From Streptomyces sp. 35G-GA-8 (GTDB lineage: Bacteria; Actinomycetota; Actinomycetes; Streptomycetales; Streptomycetaceae), in contig NZ_JAMHJQ010000009.1 in the NCBI RefSeq assembly GCF_023534745.1, positions 1 through 64,000 of the forward strand: 64,000 nt of DNA. Direction: 5' to 3'. This document shows, one piece after another, positions 1 through 8,466 of this stretch. The notes under the pieces were generated by a model. It made no database searches, was not told the origin of the DNA, and saw nothing but the letters and a program-made list of their open reading frames with translations. Numbering within the stretch: the stretch's first letter is position 1; each line of letters opens with the position of its first letter. A program made the position numbers and the translations under genes.

Positions 1-960
1 GGGCGCTCCTTCGTCGCGTCGGCAAGCCGATGACCTCCGGTCACCCTTGACACCCGCCCCTCCACCGCAAGTGCAGCTTTGAGGGGGGCGGCCCGGGGGA
101 GGGGTCCCCGGAGGGGATCCGTGCATGGTCCGGTCCCTTGCCGACCGCAGGTCGGTGGGTGGTCTGCGCAGCAGTGGAATGGGGCGGCCCGACACCGGCA
201 AAGCGACTGACGGTCGGGAAGTGGCCGGGACTCATGCCCCGCTGTGAGGGCCCGTTGTCGGCCGACACCTGTCAGCCGAGGCGGACGGACCTGCCCCCTG
301 CCCCCAATGTCCCCTTTTGGAAGGGGCTTTGGGGAGGGCTCCGGCGGCTCATGCGTCGGGAGTTCGGTTAACCGGGCCCCCTGACACATCACCCCCTCCG
401 ACCGGCCCGCCGCCCCAGGATGCGTGGATGGTGGGGCGGGTGTGACTCATGGGGCGGCCAATGGGTCAGTCAGAGCCGGTGATGCGTCGTGGGAACGACT
501 TAACTGGACTCAGGACGCATGACCAGCCGGGGAGCCCCCGAACAGCCCGCCGAACTGGGACATAGGGGGCGGGTGGCCGGTCTGTCCGCCTCCGTCGACA
601 GGTGTCACCCGACAACGAGCCCGCAAAGCGGGGCATGAGTCTCGACCACCCACCTACGCCTGCTCGCTGAGCCGGTGCCGGGCCGCCCCACTCCACTGCC
701 GCGCAGACCACCCACCGGCCCGAGGCCGGGAACAGACCCCCAGAACAAGGGAGCTTCCCCGGGGACCCCTCCCCCGGGCCGCCCCCCTCAAAGCAGCACT
801 TGCGGTGGAGGGGCGGGTGTCAAGGGTGGGCGCAGCCCATCGGCTTGCCGACGCGACGAAGGAGCGCCCTTGACGCCCGACCCGCAACCGCGACACTGAA
901 ACCCAGGGGCGGCCCCCACCCGTCTCTGGACCCTCCGGGTGACCCCGACTACCCCTCGGT
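1..960. repeat. Long inverted-repeat element, copy I (left edge cut by window)
   Basis: Two arms of about 400-450 bp face each other. The segment from position 1 (GGGCGCTCCTTCGTCGCG) reappears as its reverse complement near 850-872, and the GGGGACCCCTCCCCCGGGCC block at about 758-777 mirrors 96-115. The centre (about 345-525) holds two copies of a 45-bp imperfect palindrome with ATGCGTC / GACGCAT ends. The right end is the ACCCCGACTACCCCTCGG terminus shared by all copies. Short open frames exist on both strands, but they change frame between copies and lack ribosome sites, so I treat the element as non-coding. No transposase is present. Confidence 0.85.
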
Positions 961-1067
961 CCTCACCCCCACCCGACAACGCCCCCACGGCCAACCCCAA
1001 AACCCCCGACCACCCCAGGTAGCATCTCAATCGGGGAGCGCTCCACGCTTTCCTCGGAAAGGTGGTC

Positions 1068-1787
1068 ATGGGAGCCAGCGAGCGGAAACCGGCGGCGAAA
1101 GCGGCGCCGCTGCGGCGCGACGCTCAGCGCAATCGGGAGCTGCTGATCGCCTCCGCGCGGGAGGTGTTCGCCGAGCAGGGGCTCGACGCGTCGCTGGATG
1201 AGATCGCTCGTCGTGCCGGCGTCGGTAACGCCACTCTGTACCGGCACTTCCCCGACCGGGTGGCCCTCATCGAGGCCGTCTTCCACGAGTCCCTCGGTGC
1301 GACGCAGCGCGCCGGTGAGGAGGCGCGGCTGAGCGACGATGCCTGGGCCGGGCTCACCACGTATCTCTCCTCGATCTTCGCGGGGCTGGCCGCCGACCGT
1401 GGGGCCAACGACCTGATGACCACCGGCGTACGGGGCGTGCCCTCGCTCGAAGCCCTCCATGCCGAGAACCGGGAGACCGTCGGCCTCCTCCTGGCGCGCG
1501 CCCAGCGGCAGGGGACGATGCGTCGTGACATCACCACCGAGGATCTGCTCTTCAGCCTGGCCGCGCTCGGCCGCGCCGTACCCGCCCTGACCACCACGGC
1601 CCCGGACGCCTGGCGGCGCTACCTCGCCCTTCTCCTCGACGGACTGCGCGCGAAGCCCGGCGAACCAACAGCGACCGCAGCAACCGCCGCAACCGCCGCA
1701 CCCACCCCACCGCTTCCCGCACCGCCCCTCACCCTCGATGAACTCAGCAGCGTCCTCCATGACTTGGGCCCGCACCGCGCCCGCTGA
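1068..1787 (+). CDS. TetR/AcrR family transcriptional regulator
   Basis: A 239-aa one-component regulator. The N-terminal helix-turn-helix (about residues 20-65, with AREVFAEQGLDASLDEIARR and the recognition segment VGNATLYRHFPDR) is a clear TetR DNA-binding domain; the rest is a helical ligand/dimerisation domain ending in an Ala/Thr/Pro-rich tail. I chose ATG 1068 because GGAAAGG lies 6-7 nt upstream; the in-frame GTG at 1062 is too close to it. It converges on the ABC exporter gene at 1834-3828. The ligand is unknown. Control of the adjacent exporter is plausible but inferred only from proximity. Confidence 0.9.
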   Translation: MGASERKPAAKAAPLRRDAQRNRELLIASAREVFAEQGLDASLDEIARRAGVGNATLYRHFPDRVALIEAVFHESLGATQRAGEEARLSDDAWAGLTTYLSSIFAGLAADRGANDLMTTGVRGVPSLEALHAENRETVGLLLARAQRQGTMRRDITTEDLLFSLAALGRAVPALTTTAPDAWRRYLALLLDGLRAKPGEPTATAATAATAAPTPPLPAPPLTLDELSSVLHDLGPHRAR

Positions 1788-1833
1788 GGTGCCTCGGTGA
1801 CTGAGCCCCGTCCTGGGACGGAACCGACGGAGG

Positions 1834-3828
1834 CTACGGAGCCGACGGAACCGACGAGGCCGGCGCCTCCGTCGCGTACTGGGCCGCCTGGATCCGGTAC
1901 AGGCCGCGGAAGACCTTCGGGCCCTCGACCTCGTCCGACAGCAGTTCCGAGAACGTGCCGCTCTCCACGACCCGCCCCCGGTCCAGGACATGGATCAGAT
2001 CCGCCGCCCGTACCGAACCGAGCCGGTGCGTGATCAGGATGACCGTCTGGCCGGAGTCCGCGAGGCTGCGGATCTGCTCGAAGAGCTGCTGCTCGGCCTT
2101 GGCGTCGAGGGCCGAGGTCGGCTCGTCGACGATGAGGATCTGTCCCGCGCGGTAGTGCGCGCGGCCGAGGCCGATCCGCTGCCACTGACCGCCGGACAGT
2201 TGGTGACCGCCCTTGTATCCCCGGGCCAGCAGCGTCTTCCAGCCGCGCGGCAGCTCGGCCATCAGCTCCTCGGCGCCCGCGTACCGTACGGCCGCGTCCA
2301 GCCTCTCCTGGCTCACCGGCGCCTCGGGCCGTCCGATGCTGACGTTCACCGTGGCGGTGAAGGGCCACCGGTAGAAGTCCTGGCCCACCACCGCCACCCG
2401 CGAGACAAGTTCCTGCCGGTCCGCCTCCGCCGCGTCGACGCCGTCCCACAGGATGCGGCCGGAGTCCGGCCGGTAGAGCCCGCACAACAGCTTGACCAGG
2501 GTGGACTTGCCGCTGCCGTTCTCCCCCACCAGCGCGACGATCCGGCCGGCGGGGATGGCCAGACTGGCGCCGTCGAGCGCGCGTTTGTTGTCCTTGCCCC
2601 GGTAGGTGAAGACGACATCCTCGAAGGTGATCGTCTCCGGCTTCTCGGGCAGCGGCAGCCCGCCGACCGGAATCGCGCGCTCGACCGCCTCCTCGCACAG
2701 CCGGTGCAGATCCCCGACGAACAGGCTCTCCTCATGCAGGTAGTTCACCTGGAGCACCAGATTCTCCAGGCTGGAGGAGCCGCTACGGATGGCGAGTACG
2801 GCCGTGCCGCCGACGGAGAGTGCCATCGCGCCCGTCCACAGCAGCCCGCCGAGCGTGGCATACGCGGCGCCCGCCGCCAGCCCCGTCCATCCGGCGGCGA
2901 TCAGCCCCGTACGGGCGGCGAGCCGGGCGAGCCTGCGCTGCTCCGCCTCCTGCGACCGCGACATCTCGCGGAAGTGATGCAGCAGGAACGGTCCGACGTT
3001 GTGGACCCGTATCTCCGGCGCCGCGTCGGTGGAGATCAGCAGACGGCTGATCAGGCTCCCGGCCCGTGAGTGCTGCACCCACACCTGGAACGAGATGTAA
3101 CGGCGCCGCGCCATCGACAGGGCCGCCCAGGCGCTGGGCAGCGTCATCGCGACGAGCAGCGGGAGCAGTACGGGGTGCAGTACGGCGAGAACGCCGGCCG
3201 CCGCGATCAGCGACATCAGGGCGTTGAGGACGTTCTGGCAGTACTGCACCATCCGCCGGGCCGAACCGGCGCCGTACTGGGCGCTGTCGAGAAGCTTGTG
3301 GAATTCGTCGTCCTCGACCGCTTCCAGCTCAACTTTGGCGGTATGTGACAAGTACCGCTCGGTGGCGACCCGTTCGACCTTCGGTTCCAGCTGTCCCGTA
3401 CCGGCGGTGGACAGGGCCCGCAGCACCGCGCCCGCCAGCGCTGTACCGCCGGCGACCGCCAGCGCCGGGCCCGCGTGGGTGAGCCGTTCGGCGGTGGTGC
3501 CCTCGCCCAGGAGATGTCCGAGGACGCGGTTCACGGCGATCAGCCCGACCGCCTGGCTGACCCCCCGGCCGATCTCCGCGCAGGTCACCAGGCGCAGTGC
3601 GGCTCTGTCCGCCTCCCAGGCCAAGCGGGCCGTCGTACCGACCAGCCGGGGCAGCCGCGTGACCATGGACCGTAAGTTGAGCTGGAGGAAGGCGTCGTCA
3701 TGCTTGTTCCAGCCCATGTCGTACCGCAGCGGGCCGCCGAACAGCGTCTCCTCGGACTCGGACGACTCCACGCGCTCCGTCTCGCTGGTGACCTCACTGG
3801 TGGTACGGGGTTTCCGTCGCGATGCCAT
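1834..3828 (-). CDS. ABC transporter, fused permease/ATP-binding half-transporter
   Basis: A 664-aa half-transporter with a membrane domain (about residues 60-360, several hydrophobic helices) followed by an ATPase domain. Walker A (GENGSGKST), the ABC signature (LSGGQWQR), Walker B (ILIVDEPTSALD) and the switch histidine (ITHR) are all intact. This architecture belongs to MsbA/lantibiotic-type exporters that work as dimers in the cytoplasmic membrane; the substrate cannot be read from sequence. ATG 3828 gives a typical Lys/Arg-rich N terminus but lacks a good ribosome site. GTG 3891, preceded by AGGGGGA at good spacing, would add 21 residues. The universal stress protein gene lies just upstream on the same strand. 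Confidence 0.9.
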   Translation of the reverse strand: MASRRKPRTTSEVTSETERVESSESEETLFGGPLRYDMGWNKHDDAFLQLNLRSMVTRLPRLVGTTARLAWEADRAALRLVTCAEIGRGVSQAVGLIAVNRVLGHLLGEGTTAERLTHAGPALAVAGGTALAGAVLRALSTAGTGQLEPKVERVATERYLSHTAKVELEAVEDDEFHKLLDSAQYGAGSARRMVQYCQNVLNALMSLIAAAGVLAVLHPVLLPLLVAMTLPSAWAALSMARRRYISFQVWVQHSRAGSLISRLLISTDAAPEIRVHNVGPFLLHHFREMSRSQEAEQRRLARLAARTGLIAAGWTGLAAGAAYATLGGLLWTGAMALSVGGTAVLAIRSGSSSLENLVLQVNYLHEESLFVGDLHRLCEEAVERAIPVGGLPLPEKPETITFEDVVFTYRGKDNKRALDGASLAIPAGRIVALVGENGSGKSTLVKLLCGLYRPDSGRILWDGVDAAEADRQELVSRVAVVGQDFYRWPFTATVNVSIGRPEAPVSQERLDAAVRYAGAEELMAELPRGWKTLLARGYKGGHQLSGGQWQRIGLGRAHYRAGQILIVDEPTSALDAKAEQQLFEQIRSLADSGQTVILITHRLGSVRAADLIHVLDRGRVVESGTFSELLSDEVEGPKVFRGLYRIQAAQYATEAPASSVPSAP

Positions 3829-3928
3829 GGATGTTCGATGCCCAGGCCGAAGGGCGCTCACGGCAGCTCGCGCGGCGTGAACGGAGCACACCCGGCGCAC
3901 TCCCCCTGCCGAGCGCCGTCAGCCGGTG

Positions 3929-4369
3929 TCAGCCCTCGGCGATCTCGCCGCGCACCACGACCACCGGGCACTTGGCGTGCTGCGTGACATGCAGGCTCAC
4001 CGACCCGAGCAGGGCCGCCTTGAAGCCGCTGTATCCACGGTCGCCGACCACCAGGAGCGAGGCCCCCTCGGCGCTGTCCAGCAGGACCTGCGCGGCGGGG
4101 CCGGCGACGACGCGGCGTTCGACCACGGCCGCGACGTCCGCCTCCAGCGTCTTGTCCAGCGCCTCGTCCAGGATCTGCCAGGCCAGCTGCTCCGGTTCGA
4201 ACTCCGGCGGCATGCCGGGCAGCATGCCCGCCCAGCCGGTGGCCGGGTACTCCCAGCCGATCACCGCGCCCACCTCGTCACCGGTCAGCTTCGCCTGCCG
4301 TACGGCCCAGCGCAGCGCCTTCAGTGAGGGCTCCGAGCCGTCGACGCCGACCACGATGGTGCCGCTCAT
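3929..4369 (-). CDS. Universal stress protein (UspA family)
   Basis: A 146-aa cytoplasmic single-domain Usp. It begins SGTIVVGVDGSEPSLKAL and ends with the ATP-binding loop GDRGYSGFKAALLGSVS, the G-2x-G-9x-G-[ST] motif of ATP-binding members, followed by the usual HAKCPVVVVR strand. ATG 4369 is set by GGAGGA 5 nt upstream. It lies upstream of the ABC exporter on the same strand, 100 bp from its ATG start, so co-transcription is possible. Confidence 0.92.
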   Translation of the reverse strand: MSGTIVVGVDGSEPSLKALRWAVRQAKLTGDEVGAVIGWEYPATGWAGMLPGMPPEFEPEQLAWQILDEALDKTLEADVAAVVERRVVAGPAAQVLLDSAEGASLLVVGDRGYSGFKAALLGSVSLHVTQHAKCPVVVVRGEIAEG

Positions 4370-4433
4370 GACATTCCTCCTGCTGATTGACTCGATTTTT
4401 CGCTGTTGCCCCGAATCTCCCCAGGGGGCAAAC

Positions 4434-5231
4434 CTACTTAAGGTTCGCGAGAAGGTGCTCGAAGGGCACCACGCCGTCCACGCCCTCCACGTCGTCCAGG
4501 TCGTCCACGTCGGCCAACTCGTCCACCTCGGCCATCCCGTCCGGGCCGTCGCCCGCCGTGTACCCGCCCGTCCCACCGGTCGCGGGCGTCAGCCCCCGCA
4601 GCAGCCGGGCGAACTCGCCACCGGCACGGTCGATCCGGGCCGGCAGCCCGCCCCCGTACACGTCGGCGCCCGCGCCCCAGTCGTCGGTCGCCGCGAAGAC
4701 GGCCGTCGGCAGGGTGAGCGCGTGCAGATACGAGAAGAGCGGGCGCATCGCGTGCTCCACCACGAGCGAGTGGCGCGCGGTGCCGCCGGTGGCGGCGAGC
4801 AGTACGGGCGTTCCGGTGAGCGCGTCCGGCTCGATCAGGTCGAAGAACGACTTGAACAGTCCGCTGTACGAGCCCGCGAAGACCGGGCTCACGACAATGA
4901 GCCCGTCCGCCCCGGTCACCGCCTCCAGCGCCGCGCTCAGCGCGGCCGCCGGGAAGCCGGTGACCAGGTGGTTCGCGATCTCGACGGCCAGATCGCGCAG
5001 TTCGATGATCTCGACCTCGGCCTTCCGGTCGTCGGCGGCCAGTTCGCGGCTGGTCGCCTCCGCCAGCCGGTCCGCCAGCAGCCTGGTGGAGGACGGCTTG
5101 CTCAGCCCGGCCGATACGGCGACGAGCCGCAACGGCCCGGCTCCGCCCGTACGCGTAGCGGTGCCCGTACGCGTAGCGGTGCCCGTACGCGTAGCGGTGC
5201 TCGTACCCGTCCCGGTGCTCGTACGCTCCAT
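4434..5231 (-). CDS. NADPH-dependent FMN reductase, partner of an LLM oxidoreductase (CE1759-like)
   Basis: 265 aa. The flavodoxin-like reductase core begins at about residue 32 (LRLVAVSAGLSKPSSTRLLADR) and includes VVSPVFAGSYSGLFKSFFDL, as in the CE1759 family of FMN reductases paired with LLM enzymes. It should supply reduced flavin to the protein encoded immediately upstream, whose stop lies 2 nt before this ATG; GGAGGAGG within that gene's 3' end is the ribosome site. Two low-complexity segments are odd. The N terminus has a six-residue TGTATR repeat encoded by perfect 18-bp tandem repeats (5146-5199), and the C terminus has an Asp/Val-rich run. Confidence 0.9.
   Translation of the reverse strand: MERTSTGTGTSTATRTGTATRTGTATRTGGAGPLRLVAVSAGLSKPSSTRLLADRLAEATSRELAADDRKAEVEIIELRDLAVEIANHLVTGFPAAALSAALEAVTGADGLIVVSPVFAGSYSGLFKSFFDLIEPDALTGTPVLLAATGGTARHSLVVEHAMRPLFSYLHALTLPTAVFAATDDWGAGADVYGGGLPARIDRAGGEFARLLRGLTPATGGTGGYTAGDGPDGMAEVDELADVDDLDDVEGVDGVVPFEHLLANLK
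5146..5217. repeat. 18-bp tandem repeat inside the FMN reductase 5' coding end
   Basis: Three perfect copies of CCCGTACGCGTAGCGGTG (5146-5163, 5164-5181, 5182-5199) are followed by one degenerate copy. In frame they encode six-residue repeats at the N terminus of the reductase, ahead of the folded domain. Copy number is expected to vary between strains without shifting the frame. Confidence 0.9.
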
Positions 5232-5233
5232 CG

Positions 5234-6316
5234 TCAGACCTCCTCCTTCACCGATGTGGCGGCGGCCGGGTGCACAGGACCGTCCGGGACCCCGGCCGGC
5301 CGCAGGGCCGCGAACTCCTTGCGCAGTACGGGTACGACCTCCTCGCCCAGCAGATCCAGCTGCTCAAGCACGGTCTTCAGCGGCAGCCCCGCGTGGTCCA
5401 TCAGGAACAGCTGGCGCTGGTAGTCGCCGAAGGCGTCACGGAAGGCCAGGGTCTTCTCGATGACCTCCTGAGGGCTGCCCACGACCAGCGGCGTCTGCTC
5501 CGTGAACTCCTCCAGGGAGGGCCCGTGACCGTAGACCGGCGCGTTGTCGAAGTACGGGCGGAATTCCCGCACCGCGTCCTGCGAGTTCTTCCGGATGAAC
5601 GCCTGACCGCCCAGACCGACGATGGCCTGTTCCGGGGTGCCGTGGCCGTAGTGCGCGTACCGCTTGCGGTAGAGCCGGATCAGCTTCTGGAAGTGCTCCT
5701 TGGGCCAGAAGATGTTGTTCGCGAAGAAGCCGTCTCCGTAGTAGGCGGCCTGCTCGGCGATCTCGGGCGAGCGGATCGAGCCGTGCCAGACGAACGGCGG
5801 GGTGCCGTCCAGCGGCCGGGGCGTCGAGGTGAAGCCCTGGAGCGGCGTACGGAACTTGCCTTCCCAGTCGACGACGTCCTCGCGCCACAACTTGTGGAGC
5901 AGCGCGTACTTCTCGATGGCGAGCGGGATGCCCTGGCGGATGTCCTCGCCGAACCACGGATAGACGGGCCCGGTGTTCCCGCGTCCCATCATCAGATCGA
6001 CGCGCCCGTCGGCCAGATGCTGGAGCATCGCGAAGTCCTCAGCGATCTTCACCGGGTCGTTGGTGGTGATCAGCGTGGTGGACGTCGACAGGATCAGCCG
6101 CTCGGTGGTGGCCGCGATATAGCCGAGCATCGTGGTGGGCGACGAGGGGACGAAGGGCGGGTTGTGGTGCTCGCCGGTGGCGAAGACATCAAGCCCGACC
6201 TCCTCGGCCTTCCGCGCGATGGCGACCATCGCCTTGATCCGCTCGTGCTCGGTCGGCGTACGTCCGGTGGTCGGGTCGGGCGTGACATCGCCGACGGTGA
6301 AGATCCCGAACTGCAT
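5234..6316 (-). CDS. LLM-class flavin-dependent oxidoreductase (CE1758-like)
   Basis: A 360-aa luciferase-like TIM-barrel monooxygenase. It opens QFGIFTVGDVTPDPTTGRTPTE and carries the GEHHNPPFVPSSPTT loop and GRVDLMMGRGNTGPVY, features of the CE1758 subfamily that is encoded next to its own FMN reductase, as here. It is predicted to oxygenate an unknown organic substrate with FMNH2. ATG 6316 has AGAGG 8 nt upstream; a GTG at 6325 would add three residues. The pair is probably one transcript starting below the palindrome at 6351-6366. Confidence 0.92.
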   Translation of the reverse strand: MQFGIFTVGDVTPDPTTGRTPTEHERIKAMVAIARKAEEVGLDVFATGEHHNPPFVPSSPTTMLGYIAATTERLILSTSTTLITTNDPVKIAEDFAMLQHLADGRVDLMMGRGNTGPVYPWFGEDIRQGIPLAIEKYALLHKLWREDVVDWEGKFRTPLQGFTSTPRPLDGTPPFVWHGSIRSPEIAEQAAYYGDGFFANNIFWPKEHFQKLIRLYRKRYAHYGHGTPEQAIVGLGGQAFIRKNSQDAVREFRPYFDNAPVYGHGPSLEEFTEQTPLVVGSPQEVIEKTLAFRDAFGDYQRQLFLMDHAGLPLKTVLEQLDLLGEEVVPVLRKEFAALRPAGVPDGPVHPAAATSVKEEV

Positions 6317-6598
6317 CGCGCTCACCTCTCGCCTTTCTCAGAGCCATAGTAGTTGAAGCTTCAACTGAAGCCTACAACGGAACACCCTCGACCTCTATTC
6401 CGCCCCCGCTCCGGAGGGCTCCCGGCCGCGATCTCCGGCGAAGTCGCGATCCGTGGCGAGTATTCGACAGCAGCCCCCGAGACGTCACCTTGAGTGATTA
6501 CCTGTAGCTCTGAGTGGACAGCTCAGAGTCGTGAGCGTCCTGCTGAAGGGAAGAAGGGGACGCCGTCCCGTTCCAGTTCGCCGAGAGAGGCGGTAGTC
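6317..6598. other. Intergenic region without a gene
   Basis: Apart from the palindrome at 6351-6366, I see only a 7-bp inverted repeat (CTCTGAG 6508-6514, CTCAGAG 6522-6528), which could be an operator or weak terminator for the genes to the right. No coding frame with proper codon bias is visible. Confidence 0.5.
6351..6366. promoter_or_regulatory. Perfect 16-bp palindrome, probable MarR-type operator
   Basis: AGTTGAAGCTTCAACT is a perfect inverted repeat 35 bp upstream of the LLM oxidoreductase ATG. Its AT-rich TTGAAGCTTCAA core stands out in this GC-rich DNA and resembles MarR-family operators, which often control LLM/FMN reductase pairs. No marR gene is adjacent, so the regulator would act from elsewhere. 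Confidence 0.7.
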
Positions 6599-6712
6599 GT
6601 GGGAGAACATCGCAAACCCGATCCCGACCCGAGCCAGGGGAGGCCGCCGCCTGGCAACTCGGACGGGAAAGTGCCCGATCAGCCTCCACCCAGCGGCACG
6701 CGCAGAAAGTAA
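6599..6712 (+). CDS. 37-aa Pro/Asp-rich small ORF upstream of a methyltransferase
   Basis: GTG start with GAGAGG 8 nt upstream. The encoded peptide is hydrophilic and rich in Pro, Asp, Gly and Lys/Arg (KPDPDPSQGRPPPGNSDGK). It ends with TAA only 3 nt before the GTG of the TgmC-like methyltransferase, so the two are probably translationally coupled. It has no Cys and no recognised motif. It could be a leader ORF or a small substrate peptide for the enzyme. I have no homology evidence. Confidence 0.45.
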   Translation: MGEHRKPDPDPSQGRPPPGNSDGKVPDQPPPSGTRRK

Positions 6713-6715
6713 CCA

Positions 6716-7849
6716 GTGGAAGAGCGCGAAGAGTTCGCCGAACTCCGCCACCGACTCGCGCAGGCCATGGACGCCCGGTGCGATTGGCCCGCGGATTCTC
6801 CGTGGATCCGCGAGGCGGTCCGGAAGCTGCCGAGACATCGGTTCGCCCCGGACCGGTTGTGGTCCTGGGACGGCTCCGGCTACGCCCCGGCGGATCGCGC
6901 CACCGAACCCGGGCGCTGGGCGGAGCTCGTCTACCCGGGACCCGACGGGGCCACCATTACGCAGGTCACCGACGATCTGCCGTCCTCCAGTCTCTCCTGT
7001 CAGGCGATCGTGGTGGACATGCTCGACTCACTGATGGTGAACCCCGGGCATCGCGTGCTGGAGCTGGGTACGGGGGCGGGCTGGAACGCGGCGCTGCTCG
7101 CCGCGCGGGCGGGAGCCGGTCTTGTGACCAGCATGGAGATCGACGCCGGGCTCGCGGCAGTGGCACGCGCGCGCCTCGACGCGGTGGGTGCGGGCGTGGT
7201 CGTGAAGGTCGGCGACGGCACTCCCGGGGACCCAGAGGGTGCTCCGTACGACCGGCTCATGGCGACATACGCGGTCGATGAGGTGCCATGGTCATGGGTG
7301 GAACAGACCCGGCCGGGCGGCCGTATCGTCACTCCCTGGGGCAGGCTGGGCCATGTGGCGCTCACCGTGGCCGCCGATGGCCGCTCGGCCTCCGGCTGGG
7401 TACAGGGGCTGGCCACCTTCATGCCGAGCCGTGGCACCGACCAGGGCCGGAGCCGGCATGAAGTCCGCGGTGATGGTCCGCCCGAGGTGGAAGGACCTTT
7501 CCCCCGGAACCCACTGCCGCTGCGTGCCGACTCCGGACTCCTCTTCGCCCTGCGCGTCATGCTGCCGGACGTACGTATCACCACGGAAGCTGCGGAAGGC
7601 GTGACCGCCTGGCTGCATGACGGCGATTCCTCCTGGGCCACGCTGGTCGCCACCCCCGGCGAGCACGCCGTGGCCTACCAGGGCGGGCCCCGTCGCCTGG
7701 CCGATGAGATCGACCGGGCGTGGCAGAGGTGGCAGAGCGGTGGGGCACCGGATCTGTACGACTTCGGCATCACCCGGACCGCCCATGAGCAGTACGTATG
7801 GAGCGGTGACAAGGACACGGGGCCGCGCTGGGAACCCGTCCTCCGATGA
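6716..7849 (+). CDS. Protein-L-isoaspartate O-methyltransferase-like enzyme (TgmC-like)
   Basis: A 377-aa PIMT-family SAM methyltransferase. Motif I is VLELGTGAGWNAALLAARAG, followed by the acidic SMEIDAG segment, GDGTPGDPEGAPYDRLMATYAV and WSWVEQTRPGGRIVTPWG. The upstream YPGPDGATITQV and LPSSSLSC region and the long C-terminal extension match the enzymes that accompany ATP-grasp RiPP (graspetide) cassettes better than housekeeping PIMT (about 220 aa). No ATP-grasp ligase or canonical precursor is nearby, so it is an orphan. The GTG start follows the 37-aa ORF by 3 nt and has only a weak AGAAAG. A related enzyme lies at 30483-31715. Confidence 0.85.
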   Translation: MEEREEFAELRHRLAQAMDARCDWPADSPWIREAVRKLPRHRFAPDRLWSWDGSGYAPADRATEPGRWAELVYPGPDGATITQVTDDLPSSSLSCQAIVVDMLDSLMVNPGHRVLELGTGAGWNAALLAARAGAGLVTSMEIDAGLAAVARARLDAVGAGVVVKVGDGTPGDPEGAPYDRLMATYAVDEVPWSWVEQTRPGGRIVTPWGRLGHVALTVAADGRSASGWVQGLATFMPSRGTDQGRSRHEVRGDGPPEVEGPFPRNPLPLRADSGLLFALRVMLPDVRITTEAAEGVTAWLHDGDSSWATLVATPGEHAVAYQGGPRRLADEIDRAWQRWQSGGAPDLYDFGITRTAHEQYVWSGDKDTGPRWEPVLR

Positions 7850-7873
7850 GTCGGATGGTGGGAGTGACCTGGT

Positions 7874-8218
7874 GTGGGGCGGGGTGGCTTGCCGCGCGTC
7901 TTCGTCTACGTCGTTGTCCGCGTCGTCGCGACGTATCTCTTCGCGGTCTTCGCGGGGTTCATCCGGCTGCTTTTCTCCGTCGGCGAGCGCGCCCCGGGAC
8001 AAGCCCGCTCAGCCGGTGAAGGCCATGGCTCGTGCCCGCCGGCGCCTCCGCGCCCGCCGCCGCCTGCTCGTCCGTCGTGGCGCGGTGTGCGCCGGGGGTG
8101 GTGGGTTCCGTGGTGTCGGTTCGGGTGGCGCGGTTCTGGGGCTCCCACAAGGAGCGTCCGAAGCTGTAGGTGGCGATGCGATTCCTGTGCTGCCCGTTCA
8201 CCAGGTGGATCACCATGA
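7874..8218 (+). CDS. Small membrane protein (possible DUF6126-like), C-terminal part doubtful
   Basis: GTG start 9 nt after GGAG. The first 45 residues (PRVFVYVVVRVVATYLFAVF then AGFIRLLFSVGERA) form a good single membrane helix with strong GC3 bias and resemble the short DUF6126-type proteins of Streptomyces. Those are usually only about 50-60 aa. Here the frame runs on to 114 aa, antisense to the gene at 7959-8270, with Arg/Trp/Pro-rich sequence of poor coding quality. The 5' part is probably real. The 3' part may follow a frameshift that removed the original stop. Confidence 0.4.
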   Translation: MGRGGLPRVFVYVVVRVVATYLFAVFAGFIRLLFSVGERAPGQARSAGEGHGSCPPAPPRPPPPARPSWRGVRRGWWVPWCRFGWRGSGAPTRSVRSCRWRCDSCAARSPGGSP

Positions 8219-8270
8219 CGCCCACGACGATCAGGCCCAGGATCACCACGACGCTGACCCAGTTGCTCAT
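7959..8270 (-). CDS. Small single-pass membrane protein, unknown function
   Basis: 103 aa: an N-terminal membrane helix (WVSVVVILGLIVVGVMVIHL) followed by a hydrophilic Thr/Ala/Arg-rich cytoplasmic tail. ATG 8270 is preceded by a Gly-rich GAGG/GAGGG ribosome site. Codon bias is good for the first 80 residues. It converges on, and overlaps antisense, the frame at 7874-8218. No family recognised. Confidence 0.6.
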   Translation of the reverse strand: MSNWVSVVVILGLIVVGVMVIHLVNGQHRNRIATYSFGRSLWEPQNRATRTDTTEPTTPGAHRATTDEQAAAGAEAPAGTSHGLHRLSGLVPGRARRRRKAAG

Positions 8271-8331
8271 CTTGCCCTCGCCTCCTCCCGGCGTGAGCGG
8301 GATTCGCGGCTTTTCCAGCGTACTGCGGACG

Positions 8332-8379
8332 GTGGACGGAACCGTGGACAGAGCCATGGACAGAGCCGTGGACGGAGGC
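8332..8379. repeat. 12-bp tandem repeat, four copies
   Basis: GTGGACGGAACC, GTGGACAGAGCC, ATGGACAGAGCC and GTGGACGGAGGC follow each other without gaps, between the divergent small membrane protein and GNAT genes. It may be a minisatellite or a regulatory array. Confidence 0.75.
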
Positions 8380-8466
8380 TCGGACTCGGTATTCCCGTGG
8401 TGGTCCTCCCCCTGGGACGATGAACACCGATGTACCGGCCGGGGGAAGTGCAGGGGGAAACAACAG

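Noticed and set aside
4386-4433. Extension of the universal stress protein upstream of 4369
   Set aside because: ATG 4369 with GGAGGA matches the family. The extension is antisense to other sequence and not conserved-looking.
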